Of a stretch of 64,000 nucleotides of DNA, positions 34,398 through 44,462 are shown piece by piece. Origin of the DNA: Tilletiopsis washingtonensis (taxonomy: Eukaryota > Basidiomycota > Exobasidiomycetes > Entylomatales). Positions within the stretch are counted from its first letter, which is position 1, and each line of letters begins with the position of its first letter. The notes under the pieces were generated by a model that had not been told where the DNA came from, ran no database searches, and saw nothing but the letters and a program-made list of their open reading frames with translations. The stretch is taken from assembly GCF_003144115.1 (NCBI RefSeq), contig NW_020312000.1, positions 93,921 through 157,920 on the forward strand, in the 5' to 3' direction. The translations under genes and the position numbers were made by a program.

Positions 34398-36561
34398 GGT
34401 GGCGGCGGGAGGTATTAGCGGGAGGGGTGAAGGGTGGGTTGGGCTGCGACGGTGCGGAAGGTGTGGTGGCGGGACGGCAGGGTGCGATGCGGCAGGGTGC
34501 AGTGTATTTGAGATGCTGGGGCGTGCGCCGTGCGCAGCGCGATGGCGCGGGCCGAGGGGCTCGGCGGAGCACGGCTGCCGTGCGCCGAGCCAGCGCAGCG
34601 CCGAGCACGGCAGCCCACAGCGGCAGAGCGCACGGCAGAGCACCGCACGCCGCACGCCGCACAGCCGCAGCGACTCGACTCAACTTCGCTTGCCGTCCGT
34701 CTGGCGCTGGCACCGCTGGGGCGTGCGGCCCGGCTGGCTGGCTGCCTCATCTGCACGCGCATGCACCGCGACGGCAGCGGCTGCGTGTGTATGCACGCCG
34801 TGCATGCGAACCTCTGACAGCGCGCCGGCCTCAGGTGCCTGCCGCCGCATCCGCTGGACTGATGCGCTGCGACTGATGCACTCTCTCTCTCCTTCTCTGC
34901 TGCGGCGCTGTCCTGCTGCTCAGCGCTGTCCGGCACCGGCCGCCGAGCGTTCGACGGCGGCACGCGCATCTCACACCGCTCCCGCGCCGAGCGTTTGCGG
35001 CGCGGCTGCGGCCGCCGCGCCGGCGCCACCGCTGCGCAGCGCCAGAAGGGCGGATGTGCCGTGCGCTGCTGCCGCACCCGAGGCGCACAGAGGTTCTCCG
35101 GAGCACCGCGGCAGCGGTCCATCATGCCGCCGCGCACACAGCCCGGCCGCCCGCTGCGGCAGCCGCGCACGCCGATCTCTGCCCGTGCACACTCGGCAGC
35201 TCCGCCCCTGAGCGCTCTCGCACCTCATCACACCTGCGCGGCCGCGCCGCTTCTGTGCCTGCGCTGCAGCGCTGGAAGCTCAGCGAAGCCATCGTGCACG
35301 CCCTCTGCCTCTGCGCTGCCTGCTGCCGTGCCGCGCCGCCGCTGTCGGCCGCAAGAGAGCCAAGCCGCGGCGACGGCCGGCCTGCATGACGAGCGCTCCA
35401 ACGGCGCCGTAGCGCGACCCTGAGCGCTGCCCGCCGAGCCGCCGCTTCGCGAGGGCGAGATGCGCGACGGACGCTTTGCTGCACGCTGCGCCGCTGCGCC
35501 ACACGGCCGCGGCACCGCCCATCGTCGGGCGGGCGGCGAGATGCGGCACGCCTCGGCCCTGCGCTGCCGCCTGCGGCTGCGCTTGCGCTGATCTCGTCGT
35601 TCCCAGCGAGCCTTCTCCCGCGCTGCCGGCCGGCTGCCCCCTGACGTCGCTCTGCTGCGCCGCTAGAATCAGACGCGAGAGCTGACGCAGCTTTGGCACG
35701 TCAAATCGCAGATTGCGATGGCCTCAGGGGCGTCCGCTCTCCACCTGGCGAACAGCCCGTGACTGCGGCTGACGAGGGGCGCTGCTGTGCGAGAGTGCCG
35801 CACTGCTGTGGCGGGTGGTGCGAGACCCTCGTCGCATTTTGCCCCAGCACCGCCCGCGCATGCCGGGGCACCAACGCAGCGTGTGGCGGTGCCGCATGCT
35901 GTCTGGGTCAGGGTCTCGCGGCTCGCACCGCCCGCTGATGGCCTGCGCTGCGGCTGCGAAGTGCCGCGTGCGGCAGTGCCCCTCTCACTCGGCGGGAGCG
36001 GCACGCGCGCCAGAGAGCGCAGCATCGCAGCATGCAGGTGCACAGGAGGTGCAATCTGAGAGAGCAGCCGCTCAGACGCGGCCCGCGGGCGCCGCTGGCC
36101 GACGCCGTGGAGCGGGAGAGCTCATCGTGCCCCACTCTGGTCGCACAGCAGCAACAGCTGATGAGTGATGCCTGCATGAGCTCCTCCCCCAGCCGCCGGA
36201 TCGCAGACAGCGCCAGGTCCTCGGCGCATCGGCCCTAGCCGGTCCGATGCCGGTGTACGTGTGTGTAGATCTCTCTGCAGGAGAGGCTCCGAGCCGCCGC
36301 TAATCGGACATCACGAGGCTGGACGTCCATCACACTCGCCAATCTCATCAGAGGGGCCACGCTCTCGCATGCAACATGACACTCGTCCGGATCGTTGCTA
36401 GGGTACATTTCATGAAAGCCCGGGAGGTGCAGCGGGCACGCAGCGGCCACAGGAGTAGAGAAGAGAAAGGAGTGGGCAGAGAGGAGACCACCAGATTAGG
36501 AGGACAGCGGCCGACGAAAGAGTGTGCGAGCCGCTGAGCGATTCGTCGACGGCTCTGTCGA
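34398..36561. other. Gene-poor region between the GPI-protein and TEA4 genes
   Basis: About 2.2 kb. The part after 34398 is the GPI-protein promoter with its pyrimidine-rich leader (on the minus strand). The middle (34500-36230) is GC-rich with normal CpG and many overlapping open frames of Arg/Ala/Pro/Cys composition, none with a domain. From 36240 to 36520 the DNA is less GC-rich and likely contains the TEA4 3' untranslated region. I recognise no RNA gene, repeat or transposon remnant. Confidence 0.45.
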
Positions 36562-39500
36562 TCACCATGCGCGCATCGTGTCGAGCAGCAGCTTGTCGAG
36601 CGTCTGGCAAGGCAGAATTAGCAGGAGCTCGGAGCGACGAGCACGGCGGGTACTCACGTCTTCTAGCGCGTTAAGCTGGTTGTCGAGCCGGGAGTACGAC
36701 TCGCGCGTCTTGGCCGGGCCTTCGAACGGCGGCACTTGCGGCGCAAAGAGGCCTGCCACCTGCGGCGACAGAGCTGCGGCGCGCGAGCGGGGCGAGACGG
36801 GCATGCTTGCCTTGGCCGACGGCGATGCACGCCGCGGGTCGCGACGTGCAGCTGCGTCGACGACAGCATACAGGTGCTCGAGGCCAAAGTCGCCACCAAT
36901 GAAGGGCGCCGGAGTGCGGATGCGTGCGCCGCCCGTCGGTGCCGCCCGGCTGCTGGCCTCGGTTGGCGTTGCCCGCGAAGAGCCGTCGGCGCGCTCCTGG
37001 CCACCACCGACGGCAGTGCTCAGAGCGTTGACCGCACCCGCCGTGAGTGCTGCAGCGCCGGCAGCGACACCGGCTCCGACCGCCGCGACCGCAGCCATGG
37101 GTGCAGACATGTTGTCGGCGCCGCGCGGACTGGTCTGCGACTGCGAGAGCCCGCTGCCGTTGACGCGATGCCGGGCATCGGCCGGAGGCGTGACGGATCC
37201 GCTGCGGCCGTTGCGAGAGTCGTAGGAATCTCCGCCTCGCATCGACGATGAGCTCGCACCGGCGACGCGCGAGAGCACCTGGTCGATGCGCTCGTCGATG
37301 TTGGCCTCTGATGCCGCCGGGTTGCGCACAAATGTCTCGAGCAGGTCCGCATTGCCGGCGCTGGCCGCGGGCGCGCGGGCCGACTTCTTGTTCAGCGCAA
37401 GCGGTGCAGTCTGCAGATCGCCCTCGCTGCCGAACGCATCCAGAGTCAGGTTGACCTCGCGCAGGCTCAGCGGACTCGATGGGTTGAGCTCGCTCGAGGC
37501 GCTCTCGTAGCCCGCGTCGCTGACGAACGTGCCTCGGCTAACGTCGCGCGAGATCGGCGGGCGCAGTGCATCGCCGGGTGCGAGCGCATTATTCTGATCC
37601 CGCAGCACGTCCTCGATGATGGCGCTGATGTCCTGCTCAGCGCCGGTCTCGGGCACATACGAGTAGCGCATGCGTCCGCTCTCGGCCGAGCGCGAGCTGC
37701 GGATGCGGGCCTGGTCGGAGAGCACAACGTCGACGCCGTGCGCCTCGTTGCGCTGCGCACCGAGCACCGCAGCGCGCCGCTCGTGGGCCGCAGCTCGCTG
37801 CGCAGCAATGATCTCCTGGCGGCTCATGCCGGCCGCAGAGCCCGAGCCCGGCGCCTCGACGGCACCCTCGGCCGCGGCGCGCGGAGAAGGCGCTGGGGCG
37901 ACAGTCTCCAGCTCGGCTTGCCGCCGCTCGTTGACCTTGTCGATGAGGACGCCCTCGGTGGGACTCAGCGCGCGTGCGCTGCGAGAGCGGCCCGTCTGGA
38001 GCACCTGCCGCAGGATGAAGACGGGGTCGTCGGAGCGAATGTCGCTCACCATCGACAGCAGCGTGGCCGGGTCGAAGCTGCGCCGCTTCTCGCTGCGGCT
38101 CTTGCCGGGCGCCTCGCGGAAGATCGGCTGCACAGGGTAGGCCTCGAGCACCTTCGACGCCGGAGCAAGCGGGCGTTCCTTGTTGCGCAGGTCCACTGAG
38201 AGGCCGTAGCGCACGCGGCCCTTGCTTCGCCGGCGCGACGAGCGCTCCTCGACATCGTCGCCGCCCTCGACGAGGCCCTCCATGATGCCGAAGCGCTCGA
38301 GACCCTGCTCGATGACCTCGGCGACCGTCGTGTTGCGCGGCAGCGCCAGGATCTTCTCGCGGTACTGCTGCTGCACGCCCTCCGACGCGACGTTGCCACT
38401 GGCACCGCGCTCCTGCAGCACGCTGGCCGGAATGAGCGCGTTCGTCTGCGGGTCGAAGACTGTGCCCTCGGGCAGGTCTGACGGAAAGATGATGAGGCGC
38501 AGCGCGAATCGTGAAGGCGCAGATGACTGCGATGCTTCCGAGGAGTCAGGCAGCATCAGACTCGAGGTCAAGCTTCCGTCGCCGAGTGCGCCGCGACCCA
38601 GGTAGGAGCCGTCATTAGACATGGCGACGCTCGAGAGGTGCGGCGAGGCGTTCGCCGAGCTGTGCCGCGTGCTTGCCCGCATGCGCCGATTGAGATAGAA
38701 CTTGACGGCGTGGTCGTCGCTGAAGTCGTCGCCCAGGCGCGCAATGGCCGGGTTCAGGCTGAGGTTCGACGAGATCGACGAGATGGAGCCGACGCTGGAG
38801 CGCTTGACGCTGGGAATCGTCGGCGTCCCTCGCTCGGGTGTCGCATCGGTGAGCTGGTCGAAGACGCGCAGCGGCTGCTCATGCCCTGCCAGCGCGCGCT
38901 CGTCGCCCTCCAGCAGCTTGACGCTCAGGAAGTACTCTGACGGATCGTGCCCGGAGCCGAGGCGGAAGCGCTGCATCGACTGGCGCACCAGGTCGGCGGC
39001 CTGCGTGGCCTCGTTGAGCAGCACCGTCTTGAACGTGGCGTCGCTGTCGATGTCGTCGCCGGCGAAGACGCGCAGCACGTTGAGCATCGGCACAGTGCTC
39101 GGCGTGCCTATCAAGCTGCCTGGACGCGCACGGAAATTCTGGTTCGGCAGGCCGGGCGAGTAGTCTGGACCTGGGCCGCCCAGCGAGCTGTCGCCAGGGC
39201 TAAGCTGCGCGCGCGGCTCGGACAGGAATTGGCGCTGGTACGCCTCCTGCTGCGCGCGGTCGCGCTCCTGCACTGTGCGCCCGAAGCCGGTGGATGCGCC
39301 TGGCGACATGGCGCCGGAGCGGCGATTGCCCTGGCTGCCCGCATAGCTGTCTTCCGAGCTGCGGCCGGCCATGACGCCGTCGTCGCTGAAGGTGCCAGAC
39401 TTGCGGTCCTTCTTGTCCTTGCGCGAGAAGAGCCCGCTGAAGACGCCCGAGCGCTTCTTGGCGCTCTTCTCCTCGGCGCCATCGTCCTCTCCGCGCGACT

Positions 39501-41338
39501 TGCGATTGCTCGTCCGCCGCTGCTCGCGCTCCTTCTTGGCGTCTGGCGACAGGCCAGGCGAGAGGCGCCCGGCCTGCACGCTCGAGTTGGCGCTCAGGTC
39601 CGAGCCTGAGCGCTCTCGCGATGCCTGCACCTGTGATGGCGCAGCCGGCTGCCCTGCCAGAGAGCTAGAGCTGGAGAGCGAGCGCTCGCTGGGCGGCCTG
39701 CGATCCTGCATCCCGGCTGCGTTCAGCTCGCCCGCGCGCGTCCCGCCCTGCTGCTGCGCACTCGGCCCAGCGACACCTTGCCGCTGAGCGAGAGCCATGC
39801 GCTGCTGCTGCTGGTGCTGCATCTGCCGCTGGTGCTGCTCTTGCTGCTGCGCCTGCAGGTCGCGCTGGTACTGCTGCTGGTGCTGGTGCTGCTCCTGCAG
39901 CTGCTGCTGCTGGGCGTGCTGCGCCTGCTGCGCTTCTTGCCGCTCGTTCTGCGCTTCCTGCTCGCGCTGCACGCGCTCTGCCTCGGCCGCGTCCCAGTCC
40001 ATGCCGTCGTCGGGCTCCATGCGGTCGAAGCCCGGCGCGCCGGCCTGTGCAGCGCGCGGGCGCACGCCGCCACCGACACTCTCGCCCTCGGCGACTGCCG
40101 GCTCGAGATCTGCCTCCTCCTCCTCTTCCTCCTCGTCGTCGTACTCCTGCCCGTCCATCTCCATCATGTCCTCCTCGTCGAACTCCTCCTCGGAGCTCAT
40201 CTCGTTGCCGCTGTGCTCGAGGTACGTTGGCGGGCCGAAGACGACGCCGCGCTTGCCGATGCGCTTCGTCTCTTTGGCCATGTGCTGCGGCTCGCCGCCT
40301 TCGCGCCGCCGCGACAGCGCCGACAACTTGCCCGAATGCGCGGAGATGCCGCCGTTGGGCCCGTACAAGCGCTGCTTGACGAGGTGCGAGACGTAGATCT
40401 TCTCTGGAACCTGAATGTGGTCGTCGTCTGTGGCGGACGTGAGCTGTGGGAACCGGATGTCAGCGACACGTTAGCAGCGGCGAGAGAAGAGACGCACGTC
40501 GACGTTGCGATGCTTGTTCAGCCGGGCCAGCCGCTCGAAGGGCGTCTCGATATTCTCGGCAGGAATGTAGCCGACCTCCTGCGTGCGCAGCACGCGCACA
40601 AGCCACCTGCAGACAAAGCGTGAGCCAAGCTCGGCATGAGACGACCAGGCGCTGCTCACCAGTAGGAGTTCGAGTCGTCGAGCAGCGTCAGGCTGTTGCC
40701 CTTATGCACCGTCGCCTGGCCCTCGACGGTCGCGACGAAGTTGTGCAGCGCGTACACGAGATCAAAGTCGATGTTCTCGTCGGGGATCGACGGGCTGCTC
40801 GACATGTCGTCGTCCTCGTCGTCCTCATCATACACGCCGTCTTCGTCCGAGTTGCCCTCCATCTCGGCGTCTTCAGGCCCGTAGTCTTCCCGCTCGTGCT
40901 CGCCCTCTTGCGACGAGTCAGACTCCTCGCCAGGGTACTGTAGAGAGACACTCTCAGCATGCAGACAAGTCATGCGCGTCCAGCGGCCTCTTCAGCACTC
41001 ACCCTTCGTCGTGTGGTCTGCGCAGCGCCGTGCGACTGGTCACGCGTCGCCCGCGCACCCACGCTGGCGGCGCCGTTCTTCAGCCGCCGCTGCGCGCTGG
41101 CGTATGCATCCACACCGTCGCCGTCCTCGTCCGAGCTGAAGCCGTCTGCACCGTCGCCCGGCTGCGCCTCGTCCAGCTCATCGTCGCCGTCGCGCTGCGA
41201 GGCCGGAGCCTGCGCCGAGCGCGCGGCGTGGATGGCAGCGCGCGCCGCCTGCGTCGCGGCACGGCCCTGCGGCGCCGAGCCGCCCGGCTGCTGCGCCAGG
41301 CCGACGTCGACGGTGAGCGCGGGCCGGACCTGGGCCAT
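36562..41338 (-). CDS. TEA4: Tea4/Bud14-type polarity scaffold with SH3 domain
   Basis: Complement exons 41338-41003, 40937-40660, 40606-40498, 40443-36658, 36603-36562 (1516 aa). An acidic N-terminal region precedes an SH3 domain at about residues 165-232 (IDFDLVYALHNFVATVEG ... NSYWWLVRVLRTQEVGYIPA ... ETPFERLARLNKH), the Bud14/Tea4 type. Just after it KRGVVF (about 305-310) fits the RVxF docking motif for protein phosphatase 1, which this family recruits to cell tips, and is followed by the conserved GPPTYLEH and a Glu/Asp run. A Gln-rich segment lies near 390-430. Two further conserved-looking blocks occur at about 690-780 (LRVFAGDDIDSDATFKTVLL) and 890-990; the first resembles a Ras-association fold. 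The C-terminal KLLLDTMRAW ends the protein. The last intron (36657-36604) is in frame without a stop, so it may be retained. Symbol given by homology class. Confidence 0.87.
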
Positions 41339-42201
41339 GGCGGCGGCTGTCTATGTGCGAGAGACGTGCGCGGGCAGCGTGGATGCGCGGTGCGACTGAT
41401 GGCCAGGCGGATGCGAGGTAGTGCGCGACGAGAGCAGCGGGCGAGAGACGAGACGCAAAGAAGTGCGCAGAGGTGCTGCAAGATAGAGCCGGAGATGAAG
41501 GTCGTGAGAGAGCGTGAGCGTGGTGCAGCACAGGCGGCGGCGCCGTGAGGGCGTGCGGCGGCGGCTGTGTGCGAGGCGGGCGTAGAGAGAAGGGGGTCGT
41601 GCGCGAAGGAGCGCAGCTCTCGGCGCGCGTGGACGTGCGTGGCTCGTGGCCTGCGACGAGGGCCGACGCCAAAGTAAGGGCGAAATGGGCGCGCGGCGAA
41701 CGGCGGACGTGGACGTGAGGTGCGGCAGAGAAGGGAGCGGCAGAAGGCAGCGAGGCGGATGTCTGTGCCTGGGCCTGTCGGATGCGAGACGTCGACGGCG
41801 GGCCTTGGGCGGGGCGCGCGGAGCCAGACGCAGCGCAGGCAAGGCGAGGGAGGCGCGTCGCGGACTCGCGGTGCAGTGCGCGCCTCGGCGACGGCACGAG
41901 CGCTGTGTGAGGCGCAGCCCGAGGCGCCTCAGCGTGGGAACAGTGGCCGTTGGCGGACCTTGCTCGCGCTAATGCGGATACAACGGCTGTTGTATTGCGC
42001 CCGCCCGTTGTATTCGGCGCGCGCCTCTCGCACGTGAGATTAGATTTTGGCGTGCGCTCGAGGCCGCTTCCGTTCCAGCCTGCGCCGCCGCTGCTTCTTC
42101 CTGCCGCTCCTCTCCACATCCCGCCGCACTCTCTCCCTCGCGCACCTCGCTGCGCACCTTGCTGCTACTCTCGCACGGCTGCGCTTGTGCACATAAGCAT
42201 C
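41339..42201. promoter_or_regulatory. Divergent promoter region between TEA4 and ADE2
   Basis: About 860 bp separating two divergent start codons. The TEA4 side is G/A-rich on +, that is C/T-rich in the direction of that gene. The ADE2 side becomes C/T-rich from about 42070. It contains the inverted repeat at 41978-41995 and a third copy of its half-site at 42007. Confidence 0.6.
41978..42014. promoter_or_regulatory. Perfect inverted repeat ATACAAC-ggct-GTTGTAT plus a third half-site
   Basis: ATACAAC (41978-41984) and its exact reverse complement GTTGTAT (41989-41995) are separated by four bases. GTTGTAT recurs at 42007-42013 in the same orientation as the right arm. The site lies about 190-225 bases upstream of the ADE2 ATG in otherwise very GC-rich DNA. 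A dimeric transcription factor site is the simplest reading; the factor is unknown. Confidence 0.5.
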
Positions 42202-44462
42202 ATGGAGGGTCGTACTGTCGGTGTGCTCGGTGCGTCGCCTCGCTCTCACGGCACCTCCACGCCGCAGCTCACGTCCGTCTCCTGCCAGGCGCCGGCCAGC
42301 TGGGCCGCATGTTCGTCGAGGCCGCGTCGCGCCTCAACGTGCAGGTGCGCCTGCTCGACGTCGGCGCCGGCGCGCCGGCCAAGCAGATCTGTGCCGTGCC
42401 CGGGCCCAGCGGCTCGGGCAGCGAGCACGTCGACGGCTCCTTTGCCGACGCCGCCAAGATCCGCGAGCTCGCCGCCAAGGTCGACGTGCTCACCGTCGAG
42501 ATCGAGCACGTCGACGCGCGCCAGCTGCAGGCCGTGCTCGACGAGAAGCTCGTCGACGCCGTGCACCCGCTGCCGGCGACGATCGCGCTGATCCAGGACA
42601 AGTACGCGCAGAAGGCCTTCCTCGCCGAGAAGGGCCTGCCGTGCGGCGAGTTCGCGCCGCTGGAGGGCGCAGCGGGCGCCGAGGGCCAGGTCAAGGCGGC
42701 GCAGGAGATGGGCAGCCGCTACGGCTACCCGCTCATGCTCAAGTCGCGCACGCAGGCCTACGACGGGCGCGGCAACTTCGTCATGCGCAACGCCAACGAT
42801 GCACCGGCTGCCATTGCGGCGCTGGGCGGAGGTGAGCGTGGCCTGTACGCCGAGAAGTGGGCCAAGTTCGAGCGCGAGGTGGCCGTCATGGTGGTGCGCA
42901 GCTCCTCGGGCGAGGTGCGGTCATACCCCGCCGTCGAGACGGTGCACCGCGACAACATCTGCCACAGCGTCTTTGCGCCGCTGCGCACGAGCGACGCTGG
43001 CGTACCGCAGCGGGCGCGTGAGATTGCAGAGCGGGCTGTGGCCACGTTCGGCGGCGCCGGCGTCTTTGGCGTCGAGCTCTTCCTCATGCCTGGCGGCGAG
43101 CTGCGCATCAACGAGATCGCGCCGCGGCCGCACAACAGCGGGCACTACACCATCGAGGCCGCCGACACGAGCCAGTACGAGAACCACCTGCGTGCCATCC
43201 TCGGCCTGCCGCTCGGCAGCACGGCGCTCAAGGTGCCGTCGTCGGCGATGGTCAACATCCTCGGCCTCGCCGACCTGGACAAGGACGCGCAGGCCGTGGC
43301 CAAGACGATGGCGCCGGCCGTCGCCAGCCTGGCCGTGCCGGGTGCCACGGCACATTTGTACGGCAAGGTCGGCTGCCGCAAGGGCCGCAAGATGGGCCAC
43401 ATCACCGTCGTCGGGCAGAGCGACGCCGAGGTGCGCGCCCGCCTGCAGCCCATCCTCGATGCTCTCGACGTGGCCACAGAAGCGGGAGCCAAGGGCACCG
43501 CGCTGCCTGCCTCGCTCACGCTCGAGGGCGCCTCCTCGCCGGCTGAGATCGAGGCCGCTGCTGCCGCCGCTGCTTTCTCCGCGCCTACATCGAACTCCAA
43601 GGTGCCACAAAGCGCGGCCGACTTCTCGCACGCGCAGCCGCTCGTGGGCATCATCATGGGCTCGGACTCGGACCTGCCCGTCATGCTGCCGGCGGCGCAG
43701 ATTCTCAAGCGCTTCGGCGTGCCCTTTGAGCTCTCCATCGTCTCGGCACACCGCACGCCCGACCGCATGCGCGACTACGCACGCTCGGCGCCGGCGCGTG
43801 GCCTACGTGCCATCATCGCTGGTGCGGGCGGCGCAGCGCATCTGCCAGGCATGGTGGCCGCTCAGACGGCGCTGCCGGTCATCGGTGTGCCGGTCAAAGG
43901 CAGCGTGCTCGACGGTGTCGACTCGCTGCACAGCATTGTGCAGATGCCGGTGAGTCTGAGTGATGTGTGGGGTCAGAGATGCGGACAGGTCGCGACGCGG
44001 CGTGGCGAGCTGCGATCGAGGGTCGTCGCCATCAACGGCCAGCTGAGAGTCGGACGACACTCCGGGCCGTGACGTCCGGGCGCTGTCATGGTCGTCGTCC
44101 TGCACGTCCTGCGCGACTGCAGCCTTGATGGCCCGCAGCCTTGCTGTAGCGTGGGTCCTGCTTTGCCAGCTCCGCCGGGCATGCGTAGCGAGCGCAGCGG
44201 ATATTCTACTCGCTCTGTCCGGACTTAGGCCCGCGGCGCGAGACCAGCTGACCCCTTCTCTCCTCAGCGTGGCATCCCGGTCGCCTCGGTGGCCATCAAC
44301 AACTCGACAAACGCGGCGCTGCTGGCTGTGCGCATCCTCGGCGCCGCCGACCCGCGCTATCTCGCGGCGATGCAGCAGTACATGGACGACATGGAGGCCG
44401 AGGTGATGGGCAAGGTTGAGCGGCTCGGCGAGCTGGGCTGGGACTACGCCGTGAAGAAGTGA
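42202..44462 (+). CDS. ADE2: Phosphoribosylaminoimidazole carboxylase (PurK-PurE fusion)
   Basis: Exons 42202-42229, 42289-43949, 44268-44462 (627 aa). Converts aminoimidazole ribotide to its carboxylated form in purine synthesis. The N-terminal part is the PurK-type ATP-grasp enzyme: [17 protein letters not shown] at the start, [11 protein letters not shown] and [27 protein letters not shown] and [17 protein letters not shown]. An Ala-rich linker (about 425-455) leads to a PurE-type mutase domain from about residue 460 ([38 protein letters not shown]). Length is a little above the usual 560-590 aa because of the linker. The second intron (43950-44267, 318 nt) is among the longest in the window; splicing MP to [16 protein letters not shown] is required to complete the domain. 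Loss of this gene usually gives red pigment in fungi. Confidence 0.96.
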
